A DNA stretch of 64,000 bases. Origin: Bradyrhizobium iriomotense. GTDB lineage: Bacteria; Pseudomonadota; Alphaproteobacteria; Rhizobiales; Xanthobacteraceae. Position 1 is the stretch's first letter, and every line of letters starts with the position of its first letter. The notes beneath the pieces are model-generated. The model made no database searches. It saw nothing but the letters and a program-made list of their open reading frames with translations, and had not been told where the DNA came from. Positions 1 through 10,400 of the stretch are shown one piece after another. The position numbers were made by a program, and so were the translations under genes. The DNA lies in the NCBI RefSeq assembly GCF_018130765.1, contig NZ_JAFCJZ010000008.1, positions 1-64,000 on the forward strand, written 5' to 3'.

Positions 1-1964
1 TCGATCGTGTAGTGGATCACCTGCCCGGCATGGTCGACCGTCGAGTCCGACGTGTTCTTGTCGATCGTCAGCGACGGGTTCTGCTGCACCGGCGTGGAGG
101 CGTCGTCGCTCTTGGCGCCGGTCTGGTCGGTGTCGGCCGTCGCGAGGTTGACCAGGTTGGTCCCGGCATTCATCTCGGCCTGCGTCACCGTATGGGTGGC
201 GGTATAGGTCCAGATCTCGCCGACATCGAGCACGTTGTCGCCATGAGTGCCCGAACCGGTGTCGGTGTGCGTCCCGCTCACCGTGGTGGCGAACGGATCG
301 CTCAGCGTTACTCCGGTCAGGGATACGTTGCCGGTGTTGGTCAGAACGATGTTGTAGTTGATCACGTCGCCGGCGCTGTCGGCTTTGTTGTCCGCCGTCC
401 CTCCCGTCACCGAGCTCACATCCTTGGCGATCGTGAAGTTCGGGCTCTGTGTGATCGGGGTATTCGCCTCGCCGCTCAGCGGACCGGTCTCTTGGGTGGT
501 CACCGTGGCGACGTTGTGGACGAAACCGGGAGCGCCGCCGCCGACGGCGCCATTGTTCATGTCGGTCTGCGTCACGGTGTAGCTGCCGTGGTAAACCCAA
601 ACTTCCGACGTATCGAGCAGGTTGTCGTTATCGGTGTCGCCGCTGAACAGCGTGAGGTTTACCCCTGGGAGGGAATCCGTCACCGACGTAACGTGCAGCG
701 CCTGGTTTCCGGTGTTCGTGACCGTAACCGCATAGTTGATGATATCGCCGGCATGATCGACAACCGTCGTGCCCGCAACACCGTCAGTGCTGGTGATGCT
801 CAACACCTCCTTCGTCACCGTATCCGACGGCTGCGGTGGAGTGAGAACCACGGCCGCTTGCATTTGATGGTCTGCTTTGGAGGCGCTGACCGTATCGGTG
901 GCCAGGAGGGCCATATGGTACGGCGATCCGCTGATGTTGAAGGCTGCCGAACCTACGCCCCAGTCAGCCTCGGTCGCGATATGCGCGCCCCAGGCCAGTA
1001 CGGCGGTGGTAGCACTCGCTGTGAATGTGATGGTGACAGAGGTGTCGCTATCTCCGCTATAGGCGCCCGACAACGTATAGCCGGAGGTGGCGGTCATATC
1101 GCCGCCCCACATGGTGAAGACGCCGGGCTGTTGCGTGATGTCATCGCCTCCGCCAATGACCCCGTTAGCTCCGGCAGTTACTTTGGCATCAGTCGGGATG
1201 GCGAAGGTGTCGTGCGCGCCGCTTTCCGTGAATGCCGTCCCGATCGTCGGGTCCGGATTGGCTTCGGTCGCGGTATGACCCGCCGGCAGCGTGGCGTTAT
1301 AGGTGGTCAAATAGTCGAACGCGTGCTTGCCGCTCTTCGTCGTATCGTAACTGAGCGTAATAGTGTAGGTCTGGCCGGCAACAAGGCCAGCAAAGGTAGC
1401 GCGGAACGGAACCGTATCGCCTTCAAAATAGTGCGAATTGTTCGTATTCAGGTCTCCGTTGCCCCAATTTTCATTGCCTCCGATGGCATCGGGCGCCTTT
1501 CCATCGCTCCAATCGTCCAGCTGCGCGCTTGCTTTATCTGTGAAGCTCGTCGTCGCCACGGCCTGCGTGGTTTGATCGACTGCTGAAAGCAGAAAAGACT
1601 GGTTGGCTGCATCGGGATTGACATACCACGAGGTCACGACGGTGCCGTTTACGAGACCGTCAAGATCGCCCGAACCGCCATCGACGACAAACCAGGGCTG
1701 CGTGGTGCCTGTCAGATCCTGGGCTATTACGTCGTCCGCCGTACCGACGATGCCATCGGGACCAGGAGTGTCATGAGCAACCATGAACTCAACCGTCCCA
1801 CCGACCGTGACATTCGATGCGGTGAACGTCGCCGTCGAGTACGGCGCATAGTCTGGCTGGTCAGTGCTTACGGAAATGTTCGCTGAAGTGCCGAAGCTCG
1901 CGAGAGAAGAGTCGTCGACGTAGGTGTACGTGCCGGTCGACGGATCGTATTTGAACGTTGCCAT
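1..1964 (-). CDS. Giant repeat surface protein with DUF11-type domains, 3' end outside window
   Basis: The frame is open on the minus strand from the ATG at 1964 to the window edge, about 654 residues with no stop; I checked the phase at several points. GGAGG lies a few bases before the ATG. The protein begins MATFKYDPSTGTYTYVDDSS. The N-terminal half has Thr/Ser/Asp-rich beta-sandwich-like sequence. Then come at least three copies of a DUF11-like repeat, with motifs such as DHAGDIINYAVTVTNTGN, DSAGDVINYNIVLTNTGN and DHAGQVIHYTI, each followed by SLTGVTLSDP-like and DVGEIWTYTATHTVTQAEMN-like strands. DUF11 repeats are typical of very long secreted or surface proteins. There is no Sec signal peptide, which fits type I secretion, but the C-terminal signal would be outside the window. 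Antisense ORFs across it are shadows. Confidence 0.85.
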   Translation of the reverse strand, partial: MATFKYDPSTGTYTYVDDSSLASFGTSANISVSTDQPDYAPYSTATFTASNVTVGGTVEFMVAHDTPGPDGIVGTADDVIAQDLTGTTQPWFVVDGGSGDLDGLVNGTVVTSWYVNPDAANQSFLLSAVDQTTQAVATTSFTDKASAQLDDWSDGKAPDAIGGNENWGNGDLNTNNSHYFEGDTVPFRATFAGLVAGQTYTITLSYDTTKSGKHAFDYLTTYNATLPAGHTATEANPDPTIGTAFTESGAHDTFAIPTDAKVTAGANGVIGGGDDITQQPGVFTMWGGDMTATSGYTLSGAYSGDSDTSVTITFTASATTAVLAWGAHIATEADWGVGSAAFNISGSPYHMALLATDTVSASKADHQMQAAVVLTPPQPSDTVTKEVLSITSTDGVAGTTVVDHAGDIINYAVTVTNTGNQALHVTSVTDSLPGVNLTLFSGDTDNDNLLDTSEVWVYHGSYTVTQTDMNNGAVGGGAPGFVHNVATVTTQETGPLSGEANTPITQSPNFTIAKDVSSVTGGTADNKADSAGDVINYNIVLTNTGNVSLTGVTLSDPFATTVSGTHTDTGSGTHGDNVLDVGEIWTYTATHTVTQAEMNAGTNLVNLATADTDQTGAKSDDASTPVQQNPSLTIDKNTSDSTVDHAGQVIHYTI

Positions 1965-2295
1965 GCCCTGCCCTCCAAAAAAACTTGCAGCAAAACTTTT
2001 TCGAAGCTACTCGGGCAGAGGGGTCTGTTCGCAATCTTCAGTTGCGCAACAAAAAAAGCCGGCTCACGCGCACACGCGTGGCCAGCCTACGCAAACTTCT
2101 GAATACGAAAACTAATCAAAACAGCCCTGCCCGAACGAGCCCAATAGGGAACTTTAAGCAATTATTTACCATTTATGCAATGTTTTGTAGGGAAAGTAAT
2201 GCTTACCAATCGGGCTATGATCGGGAAATCTTGGCAAGACGGTCAATGTCGAAGGTTGGTAAATACCTTCGGCGGGGCCGGGATGTGCCGAAGGA
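1965..2295. other. Intergenic leader region of the left-edge giant gene
   Basis: No gene is supported in these 331 bases. The stretch is AT-richer than its surroundings. It holds a strong minus-strand hairpin with a T run (2051-2087), a 10-bp palindrome GTTGCGCAAC at 2041-2050, and an AT-rich segment near 2150-2170 that could hold the promoter of the giant gene. Confidence 0.6.
2051..2087 (-). terminator. Intrinsic terminator or attenuator hairpin
   Basis: On the minus strand GGCTGGCCACGCG pairs with CGCGTGAGCCGGC across a TGTG loop, giving about 13 pairs with one bulged A and one or two wobble pairs. Seven T residues follow at 2057-2051. The hairpin lies about 210 nt after the upstream 120-aa gene and 86 nt before the giant gene's ATG, so it could end the former or attenuate the latter. 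Confidence 0.7.
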
Positions 2296-2658
2296 TCAGC
2301 CTGCCTTCAGCTCTCTGCTACGACCGGGGGGACGGCCATCGAACGCCCCCCTCGACTGCGCCGCGCCGTGCAGCTCCCACGCGCGCTGCATCCGCTCGGG
2401 TTGCGTTTCCTTCAGCAGTCTGCCCCAGGCCGCGCTGAAGGCCCTGATCGCCATGTCCCTGTCCTGCGCTTCACCCCGCGCCCAGGCCGGAAGGCCCATC
2501 GGGATCAGGACGAACCACTCCCACGAACGATCGGGCCCGCTCGCATCGCGCGCGTGGCGGATCCTGCCGATCTCGCGGCCCTGCGACCAGACCGCGAAGT
2601 GATCGGCGATCTCGGGCCATTTCGGACGAATGCTGAGGGTGATGGCGATATTTATCAT
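2296..2658 (-). CDS. Conserved-looking hypothetical protein, 120 aa
   Basis: The ORF starts with ATG and encodes MINIAITLSIRPKWPEIADH. Its middle contains WEWFVLIPMGLPAWARGEAQ, and the Arg-rich tail looks helical. I do not recognise a family. Composition and codon use look coding, and the competing plus-strand ORFs read as arginine/proline-rich shadows. It has no signal peptide or membrane segment, so it is probably cytoplasmic. It lies on the same strand as the 157-aa gene upstream, 59 bases apart, so the two may be co-transcribed. Confidence 0.6.
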   Translation of the reverse strand: MINIAITLSIRPKWPEIADHFAVWSQGREIGRIRHARDASGPDRSWEWFVLIPMGLPAWARGEAQDRDMAIRAFSAAWGRLLKETQPERMQRAWELHGAAQSRGAFDGRPPGRSRELKAG

Positions 2659-2717
2659 CGTAAATTCTTGCCGTAACGGATTTTAAGCGGCGCGGCGCCA
2701 ACGCCCACGGGGGACAT

Positions 2718-3191
2718 CTAGTTCTTGGGCACCGCCCGCTGCGCCAGCAACGCATCGGCGCTCTTGGTGAGCCCGCCGGCCAATTGTTTCGCAGCGTCCG
2801 GCGAGAACGCGTAACCGGCCTGCCGTTCCAGCCGGTGATTGAGGATGAAGAGCACAAGGCCGCGGCCGCTGGTGTCCGCGGAAATCGTGCAGTTCTTGGG
2901 GATTTCGAACCTCACCTCGTTGGCCTTGTCGGTCGCGCCCGGTTTGGTCCGCGCCGCGGCTTCAGCACTGGGGGCGGCTACTTCGGCGGCGAAGGCCGGT
3001 CCCCCACCATTTGACGCCGCCGGCTGCGCACCGCCTCGCACCTTTGTCAGCGCCGCGATCAGATCATCGACGCAGTCATTGGCGAGTCTCAGCTCCAGTG
3101 CACCGGTATATTTGCCTGTGGTCTGGACAATGAATTCCTTCTTGTCGTCCGACATGGTGGCGGAACTCACCGCCGCAATCCTGATCGCCAT
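2718..3191 (-). CDS. Hypothetical protein, 157 aa
   Basis: The ORF encodes a short N-terminal part with FIVQTTGKYTGALELRLAND, an Ala/Pro-rich linker (about residues 55-85), and a C-terminal part with EVRFEIPKNCTISADTSGRG and a helical end. The layout suggests two small domains joined by a flexible linker. The second Met (residue 13, ATG at 3155, followed by SDDKKEF) may be the real start, because the first twelve residues are unlike the rest. No family is recognised. It precedes the 120-aa gene on the same strand. Confidence 0.6.
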   Translation of the reverse strand: MAIRIAAVSSATMSDDKKEFIVQTTGKYTGALELRLANDCVDDLIAALTKVRGGAQPAASNGGGPAFAAEVAAPSAEAAARTKPGATDKANEVRFEIPKNCTISADTSGRGLVLFILNHRLERQAGYAFSPDAAKQLAGGLTKSADALLAQRAVPKN

Positions 3192-3401
3192 TGGCCCAAT
3201 GCCCCGAAATATGGTTGGGGCCCTGCTCGCCCCTCTTGCCCAACTGTGCGCCGACTATACCGCCCAGGGCGGCCTGGGATAACACCTCCACCGGTCGCCC
3301 GAAGATCGGGCGATGGATTAACCTTGACGCATCCGCCTTGCCGCTTCCACACGAGCGACCTAGGATAAAGCCATGTTACGGTCAATTCGCATTGCAGCAC
3401 G

Positions 3402-3848
3402 ATGAGTATCAATCCCGCCCCCCGGATCATTGCAGAGTTGCGGCCGAAGTACGAGATCAAGATCGACCTCGACGAGCGATGCTTCCTGTTTCCGGCCGGA
3501 AAGTCGGTCAGCCAGCTGCTGTTGCAATCGGACGGCCACACCATCCTCATCGACGCCGTGTATCCGTTCAACCAGGCGCGCACGCCACCGCGGCTCGCAG
3601 CGCTGGATCTCGACGATGCCAGGGAGTTCGGGCGGCGGCTGGTCGAAGCGGTCCATACGGCGCGCACCCAGCTGGTGGGCACGAATGGCATCCGGATATC
3701 CATCAACGTGATCGCCAATGGATATCACCTCCAGTTTGGCGACATGAACGCAGCGACCGAACTGTTTCTCGGCACCGGCTGCATCTGGCGTGTCTGCCAG
3801 GGCCTGCTCCGCATCGTCGACCTGATCGCTCCGATCGAGTCCAACTGA
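3402..3848 (+). CDS. Hypothetical protein, 148 aa
   Basis: The ORF starts MSINPAPRIIAELRPKYEIK and has a compact alpha/beta pattern: short strands such as KIDLDERCFLFPAG and TILIDAVYPF, a helix (DDAREFGRRLVEAVHTAR), then a strand (GIRISINVIANGYHLQFGD) and a helical C-terminus. It has no signal peptide, membrane segment or catalytic motif I can name. It is the only plus-strand gene in the first 21 kb and is divergent from the 157-aa gene. The overlapping 346-aa and 93-aa plus ORFs are Arg-rich shadows. Confidence 0.6.
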   Translation: MSINPAPRIIAELRPKYEIKIDLDERCFLFPAGKSVSQLLLQSDGHTILIDAVYPFNQARTPPRLAALDLDDAREFGRRLVEAVHTARTQLVGTNGIRISINVIANGYHLQFGDMNAATELFLGTGCIWRVCQGLLRIVDLIAPIESN

Positions 3849-3874
3849 AACGGTGCCGGCGCGGGCGGGCCGCC

Positions 3875-4093
3875 TCAGGACGCGGTCTCGACCAGCGGTT
3901 CAAGATAGCTGCGATGCAGCGTTTGCGGATGCTTGTGTCCGTCCAGAATGACCCGCAGCGCGTTCTTGGTGTGGGCAAAGCCGACCACTCGTCCCGTCTT
4001 CCCGTCCAAACGCTTGCTATGCTTGCCGAGGGACCTCACCCGGAAGCGGCTGCCGATCGCAAGATCCAGCAAGAGGGCGTCGTTTTCATTCAT
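3875..4093 (-). CDS. Small hypothetical protein, 72 aa
   Basis: I chose the ATG at 4093 (MNENDALLLDLAIGSRFRVR). GAAGAG lies about 13 bases upstream, and this start avoids overlap with the preceding 91-aa gene, whereas the longest ORF would start at 4177. The protein is basic with a beta-rich core (KTGRVVGFAHTKNALRVILD) that resembles a small barrel or KOW-like fold, ending HRSYLEPLVETAS. That fold suggestion is inference only. It is the last of three same-strand genes beginning with the giant adhesin. Confidence 0.55.
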   Translation of the reverse strand: MNENDALLLDLAIGSRFRVRSLGKHSKRLDGKTGRVVGFAHTKNALRVILDGHKHPQTLHRSYLEPLVETAS

Positions 4094-4143
4094 GGCGACC
4101 AACTCTTCAGAAAATGTCTTCCAGACAGGATCACCCGTCCAAC

Positions 4144-4419
4144 CTACAGGCTGCGCTTCTCCACGAGGCTGCTGCAAAGCCGGCGATCTTCCTCCGACAT
4201 ACCGGGCGGCGTTTCCCCAGATTTGAAATAGGCCAGGATATGCGTGAGACGGGCAGCGTGCTCGATGGCGCTTCGCCTCTTCGCGCGCTGCCAGGCAGTG
4301 CGCTGGTGCCCACTCATTGCGAGCTTTGTGGCCGTCTGCACCTCCATGGACAACACCGAGATCATCGTGCCGCGATCGACATCGATGAGCGAATTCAACA
4401 AGGCCTCTACGTCACGCAT
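4144..4419 (-). CDS. Small helical hypothetical protein, 91 aa
   Basis: The protein starts MRDVEALLNSLIDVDRGTMI and is predicted helical throughout, with a basic segment (HQRTAWQRAKRRSAIEHAAR) and a charged tail. The start lies 30 bases after the stop of the 5350-aa adhesin. An AGGAGG sits about 13 bases before the ATG, so the gene probably sits at the end of that transcript. No family is recognised. Its place next to the adhesin could mean an accessory role, but nothing in the sequence proves it. Confidence 0.6.
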   Translation of the reverse strand: MRDVEALLNSLIDVDRGTMISVLSMEVQTATKLAMSGHQRTAWQRAKRRSAIEHAARLTHILAYFKSGETPPGMSEEDRRLCSSLVEKRSL

Positions 4420-4449
4420 TCAGTTCAGTCCACCTCCTGTTAGGGCCGA

Positions 4450-7400
4450 CTACACATGGAAGAAGTCGGTCGCCTTGAGGTTTGACGCCACGATATTCTT
4501 GAGCAGAATGGAGTCGTTGGCATCCAGCGTCACCACCGTATCGTTGGGGCTGTCCGCCGCCGAAGCCCAGGTTACGTTCGCGAACTGACGAACGTCGAGC
4601 TTGTCGATACCCTCCGCAAAATCGGTGATCGTGTGCTGGACGGGCGTCGAAGCGGCAGACGCAAACACGAACTGGTCCCGTCCCCCGCCGCCGGTGAGCA
4701 CGTCCTGGCCGCTTGCGGCGAAGATGACGTCGTTGCCGGAGGTGCCCTGCACGGTCGACCCGGTGCCATTCTGGAAGATGAAATTCACGGTTTGAGTGGC
4801 GCCGGCGACGTCCGACATCGTCAGCGCCACCTTTTCGTACGCGGGTGGCGTAGCGCCGGGCGTGTAAGTCACGACGGGGGCGGTCGGAACGCTCGGGTCG
4901 CTGTCGGTCACCTGAATCCCGCTCACGGTGTACGTGCCACTGTTGAAGTTGACGGACAGCTGGCTGGTATCGATGACAGGCCCCTGATGATTCCAGCTGA
5001 CATTCGTACCCCCCTGCCCGTCAGAAGCGATGAGGAAGCCGGCCGGATCGTAGCCGCCGGTGAGAGCGAACGAGCCGACGCCGAAATCGACGTGCAGACC
5101 ACCCGAACTGGACACACTGACATTCGCAGGAGCGATCCCGACGAGATCGATCGCGTCTCCAAGTGCAAAGCCGGTGACCGTGCCGGTGAAATGAGCGGCA
5201 TCGGCAAGCACCAGAGTTCCGGGCGTGCTCGTGCCGGTGTCGAATGCAACGTTGGCGTCCGACGCCGCGCTGAACACAAGGGAAGAACTATAGATGACCG
5301 CCGCGCCGCCGCCAGTTACCGCGGTGCCGATGGTCAGGCTGCCGGATTCCACCGCGATCGTTCCGGTATTGGTGAAGCCCGCCAGCCCCATAATCGACGA
5401 CGTGCCGGCGCTTTCAATCGTGCCGGCATTCGAGAGCGTGCTGGTGCCAGTGAACGCGCTGGCGCCGCTGAACTGCCAGTCCGCCCCCGCCTCGTTCGTG
5501 AACGTCGCGTTGTAGCCGAGGACGATACCCTCAACGACGCCGGCATTGTCGATGGTAACCATGCCCGTGCCGGTCGTGGTGACGTCGAGCCCCGCCGTGC
5601 CACCCATCACCGAGCCGTCGATCGTGACGCTCACATCGCCGCCATCGAAGCCGAACGCCGCAACACCGTACCGGCCCGCGAACACGCGGGAATCCGACTC
5701 GACCGTAACAGCTATGTCTCCGACGCCATAGTTCACCGCGCGGATGCCGTCGGTTCCGGTCGGCGCGATGATCGTGGCGTGGTCGTGGACCACGACATTT
5801 CCGTGGACCGCATTGTTCGCCGTGTTCTGATTGTTGGGATTGTAGCCGGCCAGAATACCTGCGGCGGGATCGGCGGCGACGGTGCCCGTCGGGGTCGTTC
5901 CCGAGTGGATCGTGCCGGACGCATTCACGAAGACCTCAGACGTCGCCGGCACGACCACGCTGGAATTGAGCGGATCTGCCGTGGTCGCCTTGTTGACCGC
6001 AGCAATGCCGGAGCTACCGGACGTGATCGAGGTCGTGGCCGAGGTCGTCACATGAATGCTGCCCGGCCCGAAATTCTGCGCGAGAATGCCGACACCCGTT
6101 CCGTTCGGCGGGCTGGCACCGCCCAAGGCGACGATGGTTCCGCCAAAATTGTTCACATCGACATCGCCGACGCCGTAGTTGTAGGCCCTGATGCCATCGC
6201 CCGCATCTGCGGTGATATCGCCGGAGTTGTAAACGTCAACCTCGCCATAGACGTTGTAGTTTGCAGGATTTGGCGGAAGGTTCAGACTGGGGTCCGTCGT
6301 CTGGCCGATATAGCCCGCGAGGATACCGGCCGGCTGGCTGCCGAATCCGGTGGTGCCGATGCCCGAGTGTATGGAGGCCGCGTTCGTCACAATCACCGAA
6401 CTGTTGAACGACGGCGCAATGCTCGTGGCCTCGTTGACGACGTTGATGCCGGCGCCGCCTTGGTGGGAGTCGATCGTATCTCCCGTCGACGTGACCACCG
6501 ATATACTGCCGGCGTTAGTGCTCAGGGCGAGGATACCGTAAGCCTTGTTGAACGTTGCGGAGCCGGCGGTGATGGTCGTGTTGGCATAGACGGTGACGGC
6601 AATGTCACGGGCCAGCGCGCTCGCCGTTACCGGATCGGTGAACCCGCCATCGGCGTGGGCGTAGATGCCATTTGAGCCCGCCGTGATGTTGGCGCCGGTG
6701 GCGTCGTTGATCGTTATATTGCCGTAACCGAAATTGTAGCCCTGCAGGCCGAAGCCGGCGGCGGAGACGACCGCCGCGTTGTTGATGAAGACGTTGCCGC
6801 TGACATATTGGTTCGGATGCCCGGCTCCGCTCACCGGGGCAAAGAAGCCGGCGGCGATACCGGATGGCGTGCCGCCACTGTTGGTGGACAATCCGCCGGC
6901 GGTGATCGTGCCGGCTGCCGTCACCGCGACCACAGCAGGTTGACCAGCAGCCACATTGGCGGCGAACAAATTGGCCAGATCTGAACCCGCCGTCGGATTT
7001 GCGTCATTGACGGCATTGATGCCGCTGCTGCCGGAATTGATCGAGGACGGGGACGTCGATGACGAGCTTACGACGACAAGAATGTTGCCCGGGCCACGAT
7101 TGGTCGCTGCGATGCCATAAGGGGCATTACCGCTCGAAGACGACGTTGCGGGCGTCTGCGTCTGAATCGAAACACCCGTGCCGACCGTGACGGTGATATC
7201 GCCGACGGCATAGTTGTAGGCGCTGATGCCCGCGCCCGCTGCCGCGGAAATGGTCGACGTGCCGGACGCTGCAGCGTTGACAATGACATCGCCCTTGACG
7301 GCGGAATTGAACACGCCCTGCAGTCCAGGATTGTAGCCGGCCTGAATGGCAGACGGCGCGCTGCCAGAATTGTGGAGATTGCTGCCCGATGAAATTGACC

Positions 7401-10400
7401 CCTGGCTATAGACCGACACCGTGCTGGTACTGCCTGGAGACGTGGAGATGGCCTGGTTACCGGCGTTGATGCCGGTGCTGCCCGAGGTGATCGTGCTGTT
7501 GTAGCCCGTATTCACCAGCGTGCTACCATCGCCATAAGTGTAGGCGAAGATACCGTATTGGGCGTCACTGGTCGCAGGATTGACACCATCATTGGTGACC
7601 CCGGCAGCGGTTGCCGTGATCGTCTGGCCTGTCCCCAGCGTCACCGAGGCATTCCCGGACCCGTAGTTGAAAGCGTGAAGGCCATCACCGTACTTCGCAG
7701 TGATGCTGCCGCGAGACTCGATGATGACATCGCCCGTGATCTGCAGGTTCGGCGAGTTCTGCGCAGGAGACGTGTTGTTGTTGAGAATACCCGCGCGGAT
7801 ACCGGACACCCCGGCACCCACGACGTTGGCCGCGCCATTGTTGCCGCTCGTGATGTTTGCGGCGTTGTAGACCTGGACACCGGAAGACGTGAATGTTTGT
7901 TGCCGCGCGATCGCAACAATGCCCGAAGTTCCGGAACTGATGGTCGTGACATTGGACGGCGCGGCATTCGACGTCACAATGCTGACGCCGCCGCCGCCAT
8001 TGGCATTGGCGACAATTCCGAACGCGAGCGTACCGGTCAGCGTTGCGCCGGGCCCGACCACGACATTGACATTGCCGTTCCACGTCAGGGCCTGGATGGC
8101 CGACTGTCCGCCAGTGACGCTACCGTAGTCGACGACGTCGGCATTTCCGCTGCCACTGCTCGGCGCGTTGGTGAGATTGACGTTGATGCCGAAATCGCCT
8201 CCGGACACAGTTGCCGCGTTGATGATCGCGCCGCTGGCGCCTACCGTTCCAACGCGCAGGCCGGAATTGGTGGATGGTCCAGTCACCGAGACGCTCGAGT
8301 TCGAATTAACGACGAGCGCGTAAGTGTTGGCAGCAGTGCTATGGGCCGGATTGAGGCTGTCCGTCGCATTGAGATTGTAGCCAGAGCCCGTGTTGCCGCT
8401 GATTTGAACGCCGTCGAGGATATAGACGCTGTAGCCGTTCACCGGTGCAACTGGAGCGATGGTGGTCGGCAGTGTGGGGCCAGCCGGAACCATTGTCGTG
8501 CCGAAGCCCACCTGGGGTACCAGCACCAGACGGTTCGCTGAGAGCACGTCGAACACATCTTGTGAAGGTCCGCTGCCCAATCCCGTGCCCGTCGCATTAA
8601 AATAACTCTGGGCGGCGCTGACAGTCATCGTTGGGCCAGCGAAATTGGCGCCCTGCACCGTGATGACAGAGCCGATATTGCTCCTCTGATTGGGATCTGG
8701 ATTGTTGGGATCTGAATTGAAGTTGACCGGGGCGGTGACTGCAGCGGGATTGTCCAGCGTCAGCAGCCCGCGGCCGGTCAGACTGATCGTCTGTGTGGCG
8801 TCGACCGAGGAACCGAGCTCGAGCGCCGAGCGGTCGCCCAGGGTTATTGTGCCGGTGGGCCCGACCGGATTGCCCGGAGCGTTACTCACATTGGCAAAGA
8901 TCTGCGCCGAGCTGTTCGCCCCGATCTGGATGGAGCCGGTATTCCACACCTGAATTGCGCTTGGGCTGAAGAAGGTGGCAAGGCCGAGCATACTGATGAT
9001 GCCGGCATTGCTGATCACATTCGTGCCGCCGCCAAAGGAGTTCCAGCCGTTGGTATTCCAGGTTGCGCCGAGCGCGTTGCTGAAGCTGCCACTAGCGTTG
9101 AAGTTGATGTTGCCGGTGATCGTGCCGTTGTTGGTGACCGACCCATTGCCGGTGAAGAACGAAATGGCTACGTTGTTGGTCGTGCGACCAAAAAGAGTGG
9201 AGACGATCGACTTGCCTGCGGCGTTGGAAACCGTCGCGGTTTGGGTGCTGTTGCCGTTGCCGATCGTCACGACGGGCATGAACGGCACACCGGGCGCGCT
9301 GATCGTTCCGGAATTGGAAACGGAGATCAACCCATTGACCGACGCACTTGACCCATTGTTGACCGAAACGCCGATCGCCGCCGCGCTGATGGTGCCCTGG
9401 TTGTTGATCGTGATACTGCCGCCCGCGGCGGAGAATGCCGTGACACCGGCCCCCTGCGCCGCGATGACAGACGACGTCGGCCGCAGCGTGGCGCTGATGC
9501 TGCCATTGCCGTTGTTGTAGAGATTGATTCCCGACCCCGAAGCCGCGGTGACAGCCGCCGCGTTGTCCAGAACCACGTTACCGTGAATGTTGGCCGGCGA
9601 GAGGACCGAGTAGCCGGCCGAGATGCCGGCAGGCGTGCCGCCGCCCGAGAAGAAGTTGAAGCCCGAACTGATCGTTCCCGTCGACGTGGTGACCGATATC
9701 TGAGCTCCGGATGCGACGCTGACGGCCGCCGAATTGGCGTTGATGCCATAGCCGCCGGACACGAACTGGTCATTGGCGCCGGTCGTGATTGTGATATTGC
9801 CGCCGCTTGTGTTGTTGGCGTTGATGGCGGCAAGGCCCATGAGCGAGCTTGCAGTTACCGCGGCAGCCGTAGGCGTCGAATTGGCTTCGACACTGATCGA
9901 AACATTGGAAGGCGACGCGGTGCCGTTGACGGACGAGCCGGCGAAGATGCCGAATTGCGCTCCGCTCACCGACTTGTCGGCCCTGTTTATGATCGTGATG
10001 TTGCCGTAGCCGACATTGAAGCCAATGATGCCATAGCCCGCTCTCGCCGAAATATTGGCTGCATTGTCGACAAGGACCGAGCCGTTGATGTTCGGGTTTG
10101 AAGTGCCGTTGCTGCCATAGTAGCCGGCGGAAATGCCCGCGGGCTGGGCACCTCCGGCCGACAGATGCACACCCGAGTTGATCGTGCCGGCGGCCGTGAC
10201 GGTGACGGTCGAGCCCAGGCTCTGCGAAATGGAAGTGCCCTGATTGATCGCGAGGATACCGTGCGACCCCGAGGTGATGCTGGAGCTCGCAGTCGTCGTG
10301 ACCGAAACATTGCCGGTGCTGTTGCTTGAACCGACGATGCCATAGACATCTCTGGCAATGATGGTCCCGGAATTGCTGATCAAAACGTTGCCAGGCCCGA

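Noticed and set aside
12..1586. A 524-aa plus-strand ORF at the left edge
   Set aside because: The opposite strand has a continuous, recognisable DUF11-repeat frame with a good ribosome binding site. The plus ORF is Arg/Val-rich noise.
2153..2168. Another CtrA-like site before the left-edge giant gene
   Set aside because: The minus strand reads TAAATAATTGCTTAAA, which misses the consensus at two positions and could arise by chance in AT-rich DNA.
4633..6675. A 680-aa plus-strand ORF
   Set aside because: It is antisense to the C-terminal part of the giant adhesin, with no family motifs and shadow composition.
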